A stretch of DNA of 57,719 nucleotides, taken from Pseudochelatococcus lubricantis (GTDB lineage: Bacteria; Pseudomonadota; Alphaproteobacteria; Rhizobiales; Beijerinckiaceae). Position 1 is the stretch's first letter, and the number at the start of each line of letters is the position of its first letter. Where the stretch lies: assembly GCF_042432495.1 (NCBI RefSeq), contig NZ_JBHLXC010000004.1, positions 1 through 57,719 of the forward strand, written 5' to 3'. Positions 1-8,523 of this stretch are shown in pieces. The position numbers and the translations under genes were made by a program. The notes below the pieces were generated by a model. It searched no databases and was not told where the DNA came from. It saw only the letters and a list, made by a program, of their open reading frames with translations.

Positions 1-68
1 AAAATCACAAAGGTCGATGACCTGATGCCGTGGCGTTGGAACGGATAGCGGTCAGACCGGACGCTTAC
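1..68 (+). mobile_element. IS66-family element, terminal end (tnpC C-terminus plus terminal repeat)
   Basis: Positions 1-48 read KITKVDDLMPWRWNG then TAG, which matches the usual C-terminal tail of IS66 TnpC transposases (pattern IxxxDxLLPWxW). Positions about 49-68 end in GACGCTTAC; read inward this is GTAAGCGTCC, the GTAAGC-type start of IS66-family terminal inverted repeats. The element enters from outside the window, so only its last 68 bp are seen. It abuts the final 8 bp of a CRISPR repeat (69-76). Confidence 0.75.
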
Positions 69-76
69 GGAGCGAC
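69..76. repeat. Last 8 bp of a CRISPR repeat, also the IS66 target duplication
   Basis: GGAGCGAC is identical to bases 25-32 of the CRISPR repeat and sits directly after the IS66 end. IS66 elements make 8-bp target duplications, so this is best read as a repeat split by the insertion. The 34 bp from 77 to 110 then form an ordinary-length spacer before the first intact repeat. Confidence 0.75.
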
Positions 77-110
77 GGATGGCACCTATAGCACAACTGC
101 TATGGGCGGG

Positions 111-2462
111 GTTTCTATCCACGCTCCCACGCGAGGAGCGACGCGCGTATCTCGATATGAGCCGCGAGCGTGGCGGGGTTTCTATCCACGCTCCCACGCG
201 AGGAGCGACGGCGCTCGCACAGGCTATCGGCGTCGAGCATCGGGTTTCTATCCACGCTCCCACGCGAGGAGCGACCCCTCCCGTTGAAACACGGAGCCCC
301 CCGATGTCTGTTTCTATCCACGCTCCCACGCGAGGAGCGACCAGAAGCCCGGCGCGAAACCCGGACGCATATTCAGTTTCTATCCACGCTCCCACGCGAG
401 GAGCGACGGCTTTTCGCTTCGACTATCGCAGCCTTGACCGTGTTTCTATCCACGCTCCCACGCGAGGAGCGACTAGTGGAGCTGGAGGGTCTGGCCGAGG
501 GATGGCAGTTTCTATCCACGCTCCCACGCGAGGAGCGACACGTCATCAAATACGTATGCCGATACGACGCGAAGTTTCTATCCACGCTCCCACGCGAGGA
601 GCGACGGACGTGGCGCAGAAGGCGGCCGCTCCCATCGGGTTTCTATCCACGCTCCCACGCGAGGAGCGACGCGTCGAGGATGTTGGCGTGTCGCTTGACG
701 AGCTGGTTTCTATCCACGCTCCCACGCGAGGAGCGACAGTCGACCGTCGCTGGGTCCGGCGACAGCAGCGCGTTTCTATCCACGCTCCCACGCGAGGAGC
801 GACGCGTCAGCGTCGGAGGCAGCGGCGACTTGGGCGCGTTTCTATCCACGCTCCCACGCGAGGAGCGACGGTCGGCTGCCGTCAGCCAACGACGATAGCG
901 CCAAGTTTCTATCCACGCTCCCACGCGAGGAGCGACTTCATTTTCATCCCGTTTCTGCTCGCGGCGTTGTTTCTATCCACGCTCCCACGCGAGGAGCGAC
1001 ATTTGGCGCTCGCGCCAGTCCGCGAGCATGTCGGAGTTTCTATCCACGCTCCCACGCGAGGAGCGACGCCCGTGGGCGCGTAACCGCGAGCTTCGGCGAC
1101 CCGTTTCTATCCACGCTCCCACGCGAGGAGCGACGCGACGACAGACGCCCCAACAGGTCGCGTGGATCAGGTTTCTATCCACGCTCCCACGCGAGGAGCG
1201 ACACGACGTTCCCGACTTCCTGCACGCGCCGGTGGTGTTTCTATCCACGCTCCCACGCGAGGAGCGACGCTCGCCGCCGCGCCCCAGCCCGAACATGTAA
1301 AGGTTTCTATCCACGCTCCCACGCGAGGAGCGACATCCACAGTCGTCTCACTCCGGCCTTCCTCGCTCTCGTTTCTATCCACGCTCCCACGCGAGGAGCG
1401 ACGTCGCCTTGTTGACATTGGTGCGGAGCCAGGCACAGTTTCTATCCACGCTCCCACGCGAGGAGCGACTGCGGCAGATGGTTGACATAAGGTCTGTCAC
1501 AGATAGTTTCTATCCACGCTCCCACGCGAGGAGCGACTGCTATCAGTCGAGGCGTTTAGCGCATGGTTCAGGTTTCTATCCACGCTCCCACGCGAGGAGC
1601 GACGTAATCGTTGATGTACAATTTCATGTATGGCGTTGTTTCTATCCACGCTCCCACGCGAGGAGCGACCGACAGCTCGGGGAATTTCACCAGCATCTCG
1701 TCGTTTCTATCCACGCTCCCACGCGAGGAGCGACGCCGGGCATACCTGTCGACTGAATATCGTGAGGCGTTTCTATCCACGCTCCCACGCGAGGAGCGAC
1801 ATTCGCACTATAAGACATTGCACCCTCCTAAAAAGTTTCTATCCACGCTCCCACGCGAGGAGCGACGCCTGTTTCGCCTGCTTCTTGGCCTCCTGGTTCG
1901 CGTTTCTATCCACGCTCCCACGCGAGGAGCGACAGAGATCGCGGCCAGATGTCGTGTCCTCCAGCAAGTTTCTATCCACGCTCCCACGCGAGGAGCGACC
2001 AAGCTCAAGGCCGATCTGATGGCCAGGCGCGGTTTCTATCCACGCTCCCACGCGAGGAGCGACCGCCATCGTCGCCCGAATGCGGCGGCAACAACATGTT
2101 TCTATCCACGCTCCCACGCGAGGAGCGACCGGTGTTGCCGCGCGCAACGCGCGCCGGTTCCAGGTTTCTATCCACGCTCCCACGCGAGGAGCGACTGCTC
2201 AATGCAATGACTGCACCACCAGCAGCGCCAGTTTCTATCCACGCTCCCACGCGAGGAGCGACTCGATCTCGCCTTCGACGTGATACGTCTCACCAAAAGC
2301 GTTTCTATCCACGCTCCCACGCGAGGAGCGACCTGGTATGACATGCAGCCCGGCGATCTTGACCCGTTTCTATCCACGCTCCCACGCGAGGAGCGACGCT
2401 CCGGGCATGAAAAAGCCGCCTCGAAGGGCGGTTTCTATCCACGCTCCCACGCGAGGAGCGAC
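111..2462 (-). CRISPR. Type I-C CRISPR array, 36 intact repeats
   Basis: There are 36 repeats of 32 bp that look identical by eye, starting GTTTCTATCC and ending GGAGCGAC on the plus strand, at 111, 178, 244, 310 and so on to 2431. Spacers are 32-38 bp, mostly 34-35, giving 35 internal spacers plus one at 77-110. Read on the minus strand the repeat begins GTCGCTCC and ends GTGGATAGAAAC, the type I-C form (commonly GTGGATTGAAAC), so crRNA is transcribed leftward, in line with the cas operon, with the leader at the right. Open frames through the array are artefacts of the repeat. Confidence 0.98.
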
Positions 2463-2665
2463 GCCCTCTGCCTAGCAGATTGTTACGGCAAAGGAACTGT
2501 GGCTCGTAGTGCGGACGTGTGATTTTTTAGGTGCTTACTGAAGGATTGCCGGCGATGGAATCGGAGAGTATCAATGATTCCAGTTTGTTACCTTCTGTGC
2601 GAACATCCCGGTGTTGTGCGGCACGCTTGGGGTTCGCGCAGTGTGGGCACTGGGCTTGCGGGGGA
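2463..2665 (-). promoter_or_regulatory. CRISPR leader between cas2 and the array
   Basis: About 200 bp without a convincing gene separate the cas2 stop codon from the first (newest) repeat. Position, orientation and the absence of coding signal make it the leader. No promoter was assigned with confidence. Confidence 0.75.
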
Positions 2666-2956
2666 TCAGACGATCAGCGTTCCGCCAAGGTCGGTCGCGG
2701 GTTTGGCGCCGACGTGCTCCACCTTTCGCCGCCAGTTGGAACCCAGGTAGTAATAGCGCAGACTGTCGAGTTCCGGCTTGATAATGCTCTCGAGCCGGGC
2801 TTTTAATTTCGTCCATTGAGCGGGATCCACTTCGATCTCGAAGACCGAGTATTGTACACGCTGTCCATGGTCCCGGCAGGCTTTAGCTACAGCGCGCAAG
2901 CGCGCGTCCCCTCCTGCTTCGGTCGTCTTGACGTCGTAGGTCACGAGCACCATCAT
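2666..2956 (-). CDS. cas2: CRISPR-associated endonuclease Cas2
   Basis: This 96-residue protein is the small partner of Cas1 in the spacer-acquisition complex. It begins with the Cas2 ferredoxin-like strand VLVTYDV (residues 3-9), with the conserved Asp at residue 8, and ends in the usual short C-terminal strand (GGTLIV). Length is typical for the family. It starts 9 bp after the cas1 stop, is the last cas gene of the operon, and lies next to the leader. Two consecutive Met codons (2956 and 2953) are possible starts. Confidence 0.97.
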   Translation of the reverse strand: MMVLVTYDVKTTEAGGDARLRAVAKACRDHGQRVQYSVFEIEVDPAQWTKLKARLESIIKPELDSLRYYYLGSNWRRKVEHVGAKPATDLGGTLIV

Positions 2957-2965
2957 GAGAACGCC

Positions 2966-4000
2966 CTACTTCCAGAACCATGGAGGATAGGCGTCGATGT
3001 CTCCCCGCAGATGCCGGGCCAGCAGTTGCGCCTGCAGATAAGGTACCAGCCCGAGCGGTGTCTTCTCGTCCAGAAAGAGATGCTGCCGTTCCTCCCGCTT
3101 GCGCTCCTGCCAGGCGGTCAGCACAGTCTTGCGCGCCTCGTCCGACATGATCACCGCCCCGCCGTCCCGCTTTTCGAAATCGCCTGCCCGCAACTGGCGC
3201 CGATTGACCAGCGACAGCACCAGCCGGTCGACCAGGACGGGGCGCAGTTCCTCCATCAGATCCAGTGCCAGACTCGGGCGGCCGGGCCGGTCACGGTGCA
3301 GGAAGCCCACGGCCGGATCGAGCCCCACGCTTTCACAGGCGCTGCGGCAGTCATGCGTCAACAGGGTGTAGAGAAAAGACAGCAGCGCGTTGACGGGATC
3401 GAGCGGCGGACGGCGCGACCGGCTCCGCCAGCGCATTTCCTCATCCGGCGAGCGGATCAGGTGGTCGAACACCGAAAAATACAGGTTGGCCGCCTCCCCT
3501 TCCGATCCACGCATGAGATCGACCGTATCGTCGACGCTCTGCACGCGGCGGATGATCTGGGCCAGGCGCCCGGTAACGCCGACGATGCGGTCGCGGGCCA
3601 GAGGATCGAACGTATCGCCATAGTCGCGCAAGCCACGCATCAGCACCGCGCGCTGGTTGGACACTTTGCCGATGACGATCGAACGCACTACGTCTTCTGG
3701 ATTATCGGAAGCCTTGTATTGGGCGCGCCGCAGCAGGACATTGCCGCTCACCGGCCCTTCCACGCGGGCCTGGAACCGGCCATTGCGCTCCAGCAGAACC
3801 AGTGTGATGCCCGCCGCTGCGCAGGCAGCCATCAGCGCCGGCGATAGATAGATCGCGCCGAAAATCACCACGGAAGCGAGCATGTGCAGCGGCACGCGGA
3901 CGCGCTCGGCGCCTTCCACCTCCACCACCAGGTTCTCGCCGTCCTTGCGGAGCGATGCGCCTTCCGTGGTGACGTAGAGCGTATTGAGAAGCTTTTTCAT
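2966..4000 (-). CDS. cas1: CRISPR-associated endonuclease Cas1, type I-C
   Basis: This 344-residue protein is the metal-dependent integrase that inserts new spacers at the leader end. Visible catalytic elements are Glu167 in the SEGEAA motif, His235 in FLHRDRPGR and Asp247/Glu250 in LALDLMEELRP. Length is normal. Its start overlaps the end of cas4 by 4 bp (ATGA), so the two are translationally coupled, and cas2 follows after 9 bp. Nothing suggests inactivation. Confidence 0.98.
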   Translation of the reverse strand: MKKLLNTLYVTTEGASLRKDGENLVVEVEGAERVRVPLHMLASVVIFGAIYLSPALMAACAAAGITLVLLERNGRFQARVEGPVSGNVLLRRAQYKASDNPEDVVRSIVIGKVSNQRAVLMRGLRDYGDTFDPLARDRIVGVTGRLAQIIRRVQSVDDTVDLMRGSEGEAANLYFSVFDHLIRSPDEEMRWRSRSRRPPLDPVNALLSFLYTLLTHDCRSACESVGLDPAVGFLHRDRPGRPSLALDLMEELRPVLVDRLVLSLVNRRQLRAGDFEKRDGGAVIMSDEARKTVLTAWQERKREERQHLFLDEKTPLGLVPYLQAQLLARHLRGDIDAYPPWFWK

Positions 4001-4671
4001 GAAAGCTCCCCCGTTTCAGACAAAAGTGTGGTCACCATGCGATCGCGCCACGCCTTGACCGGCTTCACAACCGCGTCCGGGCGACACAGATCGATCAGCG
4101 AACAAGCCCGGCAACGGGAGCGATGAGGAGTCGGCGGTGGAGTGCGGCGCGACGCAAAGACCTCCGCGAGCGCGTCGATGGTCTGTCGCGTCAAGTCCCG
4201 CAACGCACTATCGAACGGCACCACGACCCGCCGTTTCGTTTCGGCGTAATAGAGCGCGCCCTCCGGCACGTTCCTGCGGGTCATTTCCTCAAGGCAGAGC
4301 GCCTGCGCGCAGAGTTGCACCTCGTCGGCCCGATGCAGCTTGGCCTTGCCGCGCTTGTATTCGACGGGAAAGGGAGTCTCCACTCCCTCTCCCGCATGAA
4401 ACTCGACCATGTCCGCGACGCCTGCGATGTTCAACCGCTCCGAGGCGAGCGGCAACGCCATCACGCGGCGAACCCCGCGCGCCTTGCGAGAACCGCCTTT
4501 ATCCGCCACGGCGTGCAGGACATCGCCTTCCGCCGTGAACCGGTTGTCGGCCCACAGCCGCTCCAGATGGATGAGCGCCGCCTGCCGCAGGCAATAGACT
4601 GCATGCTGGAGAGCGGAAAGCGGAATGGGCTCCGCCTCCCCCGTGTCATGCGCCGCGGCAGGCACCATCAC
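3997..4671 (-). CDS. cas4: CRISPR-associated exonuclease Cas4
   Basis: This 224-residue protein is the RecB-like iron-sulfur nuclease that trims prespacers and checks the PAM in type I-C adaptation. The four cluster cysteines are visible: Cys27 (YCLRQ) and three in the C-terminal CRACSLIDLC stretch. RecB-type nuclease residues appear in GVADMVEF and FPVEYKRGK (the ExK motif). It overlaps cas7 by 4 bp at its start and cas1 by 4 bp at its end. Length is usual. Confidence 0.97.
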   Translation of the reverse strand: MMVPAAAHDTGEAEPIPLSALQHAVYCLRQAALIHLERLWADNRFTAEGDVLHAVADKGGSRKARGVRRVMALPLASERLNIAGVADMVEFHAGEGVETPFPVEYKRGKAKLHRADEVQLCAQALCLEEMTRRNVPEGALYYAETKRRVVVPFDSALRDLTRQTIDALAEVFASRRTPPPTPHRSRCRACSLIDLCRPDAVVKPVKAWRDRMVTTLLSETGELS

Positions 4672-5621
4672 AGCCTCTCGATGATCTCAACCCCCGCGGG
4701 CAAACTGTCCTGATCGACGCGGATGATATAGTCGGAAAAGGCGCGGGCGGGCGACAGGGTGTCCGGATTATTGCCGATTGCCTTGAACTCACCTTCCACG
4801 TTGCGTCCGATCTCGATGCGATCGAACAGTGCGTGGGCGGGTGCGTTGCCAAGCGCGCTGTCGTGCCTGAACACAATGAGCCGGCGCGCCGCCATTTCAC
4901 CGCGCGCCGCCGAGCGATCGTGCTCGAACATATTGGCGAGCGCCTCGAACAGCAGGTCGAGGTCGGCCTCGGAAAAGCCGGTGCGTTCCGCGAACTTGGC
5001 GGAGATGAAGCCGTGCGCGACATAGAGGCCGTAGGGCACGATGTATTTCCGGCCCATGGTGCGGTTGTCGACGCGCTCGGGCCCTTCCTCGCTGCCCTCG
5101 GCCCGCTGTTTCCTTTCCGCCTCGTTGGTGGCGGCCATGCGGGTGATGGAGATTTCAAGCGGCATGATCGGCTCGGCGGACCGCGCGAACGTCAGCTGCA
5201 CCGGCCCCTTCACCTGCCCGCAGTTGATGCCGGTGGACATGACAGCGCCGAAAGTGCGCACGTCGAAGAAGTTCAGGCACATGAAATCGCGCAGCTTTCT
5301 CGCCTCCGCGTCGTCCTTGGGGTTGAGCTTGGCATCCTTGTTCACCTTCGCATCGCCGGGACGCAGCGCCCGATAGGCCTGCCGGTGCTTGTCGTTGAGG
5401 ATGGCGCCTTCCTCGACATAGATATGGAAGCCGTCCTGCCCACCCCGTGCCAGTTCCACGTAGTTGCGGATCTTGCGTTTCAGGCTGACGTCCGTCACCA
5501 GCCCCTTGCTGGTCTCGGGATCGATGCGCGGCAGGTTGCCGGCGTCCGGATCGCCGTTGGGGTTGCCGTTGGCGACGTCGAAGATGAAGGCGAAATCGTA
5601 GCGATTGGCAAGAACGGTCAT
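4668..5621 (-). CDS. cas7: Cascade backbone Cas7 (Csd2 family)
   Basis: This 317-residue protein forms the helical backbone of the type I-C surveillance complex along the crRNA. It opens with the Csd2 signature: NPNGDPD at residues 20-26, then LPRID and GLVTDVSLKRKIRNYV. Start and stop each overlap the neighbouring cas8c and cas4 genes by 4 bp, so the order cas8c-cas7-cas4 is tightly coupled. The protein is full length with no visible defect. Confidence 0.97.
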   Translation of the reverse strand: MTVLANRYDFAFIFDVANGNPNGDPDAGNLPRIDPETSKGLVTDVSLKRKIRNYVELARGGQDGFHIYVEEGAILNDKHRQAYRALRPGDAKVNKDAKLNPKDDAEARKLRDFMCLNFFDVRTFGAVMSTGINCGQVKGPVQLTFARSAEPIMPLEISITRMAATNEAERKQRAEGSEEGPERVDNRTMGRKYIVPYGLYVAHGFISAKFAERTGFSEADLDLLFEALANMFEHDRSAARGEMAARRLIVFRHDSALGNAPAHALFDRIEIGRNVEGEFKAIGNNPDTLSPARAFSDYIIRVDQDSLPAGVEIIERL

Positions 5622-7387
5622 TGTGCGGCCTCTGCGGATTCGGTGGCGGTTTCAGCGGCGTCGACGGCCTTGCTGAAAAATTCATTGCGCTGATGGTAAT
5701 AGCCGAGGCCGAACAGGGCCTGTTCCTCGGGCGACAATGAATTGGGGAACGGATCGCCTCCCGGCTGCATCAGCCCCATGATTTCGCCCAGCTTCTTTTC
5801 AAGGTTGACCCGCAACCCCGGCTTGTTCTTGCCAAGTTTCGACAGATGGTTGGCGGATCCGCTGTCCAGAATGGAAAAAACCTTGCGCGGCTGAGAAGAG
5901 GCGGAGCCGTAGAACTTGTCCTTGACGGTGGCGTTGACGTTGTTGCCAAGCGCCGCCCTCTGGATCTGCTCGTAGACGGCGAAGAGCCGTCCCAGCACGT
6001 AACCCCGGTTTTGATGCGTCGGGTCGAGCGCCACGGGCGCCTCCTTCTCCATGTTGAAATTACGACAGATGACCGCTTTCATCATACTGACGCGATAGGC
6101 GTTGACGTCGCCATCGGCGCGGATGCGCATCAGCGTGGTGGACAGCAGCGTCAGCGGATAGTGGGTGCCGGCGAGGATCGTGCGTATCCACTCCCCGGCG
6201 AGATTGGACGGCACGTTCTCGCGCTTGTTCTGCACGGCGAGTTCCGACAGGTAGCGCCAAACGCCGATGTAGGGTTCGCGCGGCAGCGGAACGATATGCA
6301 TGTCGGCGAGATATTGTTGATAATGCTTCGTCAGCGTGCCGAAATCGTCCTCGTAATAGAAGCGCACTGACAGGCGCGCAGCATTCGGCGCGAGGCCCAG
6401 CACATGGAAACGCACGCCCTTGGCCAGCCTGGGCTCGATATCGTCAAGCCGTTCACCCTTGCGGATACGCCTGAGATGATCGCCGATCGTGTCCGTGTCG
6501 CCGGCCGTGTCGGCGGCGGCACTGACGAATTGCGCGAACAGGCTCTCGGCCTCGTCCGCCGCCTCGCCGTCATCCTGGGACCACGCCCAGAACACGGTGG
6601 AGGCATCGCCGATCTGCACCCGATGCCGGCTGTCGCGCTCCAGAAACCGGTTGAGCACCGTCGTGTAGGCGAAGGCCGCCGCCTCGGAGACGGGCGCGTT
6701 ATCACCCTGTTCATGGCCGTATGAGGTGAAAGCGTCGAGGTTGAAGGAAACCAGCGCCGCCCCGGACGATTGCGCACCCCAGACACCCTTGATGGACGGA
6801 TGAAGCCGCGCCACCGGCCCCCGCTTGCCGCTGACGAGACAGATTTGCGCATCCCGCTCGCCCGCTCCCGACAGGGTCCGCCACAGCTCGCGCGCAGCAG
6901 GGCGGTCGTGTATGCGGATATCTCGCAGGCGCTCGCTCTTCAGCGCGAAGACGACATTCTGGTCCTTCATCTCATCGGACCAGAGTGGCGGCGTGAACTG
7001 TTCCGGCGTCCAGGATTGCAGGAAGAGCCGGAGCGCCTTGAGCCCTTCGTCTTCCGTCCCGTCCAACGCTTCAAGATGCTTCGCGACGAAAGCCGCGTGC
7101 TCTTCGGCGGTGCGTTTTCCCTCCCCCGCTGTCACGCCCAGTACATAGGAGGTTTTGTCCCACAGGAAGTTTGGCGCGATACCGGCCGTGCGTTTCACCG
7201 GCTGCGGCACGAGCAACTGGCGCGGTTGCTTCTTCTTGCCGGACCCGTCCCGCAGATCGACGACATGCACCACCGACCCGTCCCCGGCCAGTGAGATCAA
7301 AACACCTATCTTTTCCGATGAGAAGCCATAAGGTGGCGCGTCCGGCAGCCGATCATAGGCTTGCACCAGCGAGGTCAGGATGCTCAT
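5618..7387 (-). CDS. cas8c: Cascade large subunit Cas8c (Csd1 family)
   Basis: This 589-residue subunit recognises the PAM and is specific to subtype I-C. The start at 7387 was chosen because MSILTSLVQAYDRL is the typical Csd1 N-terminus and overlaps the cas5c stop by 4 bp; the open frame runs further upstream but only inside cas5c. The C-terminal third contains the helical RGYVLGRLFAVYEQIQ region, from which type I-C systems are known to make a separate small subunit (Cas11c) by internal initiation. No strong internal ribosome site was seen here. Confidence 0.96.
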   Translation of the reverse strand: MSILTSLVQAYDRLPDAPPYGFSSEKIGVLISLAGDGSVVHVVDLRDGSGKKKQPRQLLVPQPVKRTAGIAPNFLWDKTSYVLGVTAGEGKRTAEEHAAFVAKHLEALDGTEDEGLKALRLFLQSWTPEQFTPPLWSDEMKDQNVVFALKSERLRDIRIHDRPAARELWRTLSGAGERDAQICLVSGKRGPVARLHPSIKGVWGAQSSGAALVSFNLDAFTSYGHEQGDNAPVSEAAAFAYTTVLNRFLERDSRHRVQIGDASTVFWAWSQDDGEAADEAESLFAQFVSAAADTAGDTDTIGDHLRRIRKGERLDDIEPRLAKGVRFHVLGLAPNAARLSVRFYYEDDFGTLTKHYQQYLADMHIVPLPREPYIGVWRYLSELAVQNKRENVPSNLAGEWIRTILAGTHYPLTLLSTTLMRIRADGDVNAYRVSMMKAVICRNFNMEKEAPVALDPTHQNRGYVLGRLFAVYEQIQRAALGNNVNATVKDKFYGSASSQPRKVFSILDSGSANHLSKLGKNKPGLRVNLEKKLGEIMGLMQPGGDPFPNSLSPEEQALFGLGYYHQRNEFFSKAVDAAETATESAEAAQ

Positions 7388-8058
7388 CGCAGTATCTCCG
7401 GCGAACCGGGTGCCGGCACCCTGACGACGCCGTCTTCCAGACGCGCCCTGAAGAACAGCGATGGGCGGTCCTTCGCCTTGTGGTCGATGTCCCACAGCAT
7501 GAGCCCGAGATCGCGTGTCTCGTCGATGGCCTTCGGCAACGGCTGACCGGCCGGCAACAGGGAGAAACGGGCAGCGAACTCGCGCGTGCCAAGGCAAGGC
7601 TGGTGAAAACATTGTCCGCGCGCGGCGCGCCGGTTGAACATATCGAGATGCTTGCCCACGCTGTCATCGGGGCCCGCCCTGTCGGTCAGCACGAAATGCG
7701 CTTCGATGACATAGGCGACATCGACAAGAACGGTGGACGCCCGCTGCTGACGTTCCTCGTCAACCAGCAATTGCAGCCCTTCGAGGCTGCCTCGGTTCAT
7801 GGCTGTCTTGATGTTGCCAGCCGGCGCCTTGTGCCCGACCTCGTTGCGGCGGATGGATTGGAACTTGATGGGCCTGAGGACGTGAATCGCGTCTATAATG
7901 AAATTTATAGCCGGCTTCCAGTGTATAGATTCAAGAATTCCGCGCGCCGCTGAGGGAGTCATAATATCATAGCTGACACGCTCCACTTTTAGTTCCGCCC
8001 TCGTAAAACAAGCGTTGTCGCCAGAGACGTTGAGTCTGATGCCATAAGCCAACGACAC
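7384..8058 (-). CDS. cas5c: Cas5c (Cas5d), crRNA-processing Cascade subunit
   Basis: This 224-residue protein holds the 5' handle of the crRNA and, in type I-C systems, replaces Cas6 as the pre-crRNA endonuclease. The usual Cas5c landmarks are present: a VERVSYDIMTPSAARGILE segment near residues 26-44 and the RPIKFQSIRRNEV segment around residue 62. No cas6 gene occurs in the locus, as expected for this subtype. It overlaps cas8c by 4 bp and lies 8 bp after the GIY-YIG gene, suggesting that all are one transcript. Confidence 0.96.
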   Translation of the reverse strand: MSLAYGIRLNVSGDNACFTRAELKVERVSYDIMTPSAARGILESIHWKPAINFIIDAIHVLRPIKFQSIRRNEVGHKAPAGNIKTAMNRGSLEGLQLLVDEERQQRASTVLVDVAYVIEAHFVLTDRAGPDDSVGKHLDMFNRRAARGQCFHQPCLGTREFAARFSLLPAGQPLPKAIDETRDLGLMLWDIDHKAKDRPSLFFRARLEDGVVRVPAPGSPEILR

Positions 8059-8066
8059 CTCCTGTT

Positions 8067-8378
8067 CTATTTTGCGCAGCCGCTCGCAAGAACGTATTTT
8101 GGTAGCTTGTTGTAGCCAATTGACGGATTGTTAGCTTCCAGGAGCCGGATGAACTCCCTCTCTTTTCGGAGAACCTCGGCGTCACTTGCCGTAGCAGACT
8201 CCCACAGGATTTCACGGCAAATAGACATTTTCCGCCGCGACTCGCGCGTAGGAAAATCAGCCTCCACTGATGGCGTATGAGGACTGCCGAAATACGCAAT
8301 GGAATCAGTGAGGTCACTGCCTACGTAAATTTTGCCGTTGGGCCAAGTAACCCTATAAACAATCTTTATCCGATTCAT
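8067..8378 (-). CDS. GIY-YIG nuclease-like protein inside the cas operon
   Basis: This 103-residue protein starts VYRVTWPNGKIYVGS: VY and YVG occupy the places of the GIY and YIG half-motifs, with the usual NGK between them. Further on it has a long helix (REILWESATASDAEVLRKE) with candidate catalytic Glu and a closing GYNKLPKY element, as in compact single-domain GIY-YIG proteins. The start at 8378 follows GAGGTG at good spacing. It lies 8 bp before cas5c and 145 bp after cas3, in operon orientation. It is not a standard type I-C gene, and its base composition looks less GC-rich than its neighbours. Nuclease activity and any CRISPR role are inference. Confidence 0.7.
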   Translation of the reverse strand: MNRIKIVYRVTWPNGKIYVGSDLTDSIAYFGSPHTPSVEADFPTRESRRKMSICREILWESATASDAEVLRKEREFIRLLEANNPSIGYNKLPKYVLASGCAK

Positions 8379-8483
8379 GGCGACACCTCGGCGCAAACAG
8401 CGCACTCTCAAGCTGCACGGTATAGCACTTGTCATCCCATGCGGGGGACGCGGACAGAAACTTGTTTTTTCAAATGATCTCGT

Positions 8484-8515
8484 GCGTAGCGGGCTAGTCG
8501 GCATGCCCGCTACGC
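8484..8515. other. Perfect hairpin between cas3 and the GIY-YIG gene
   Basis: GCGTAGCGGG (8484-8493) pairs perfectly with CCCGCTACGC (8506-8515) around a 12-nt loop. On the cas strand no T-run follows, so a simple rho-independent terminator is unlikely. It may be a processing site, an attenuator or the trace of an insertion. Confidence 0.6.
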
Positions 8516-8523
8516 GCCTTCAA

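Noticed and set aside
30..2522. Several long open frames with repeated FLSTLPREER or VSIHAPTRGAT blocks
   Set aside because: They are the CRISPR repeat translated in different frames; such artefacts are known in databases and are not proteins.
2816..3847. Long plus-strand frame opposite cas1 and cas2
   Set aside because: It is the antisense of recognised genes, has no family-like motifs and is open only because of GC content.
8484..8515. Hairpin considered as a terminator after cas3
   Set aside because: No T-run follows on the minus strand; it is listed as a structure of unknown role.
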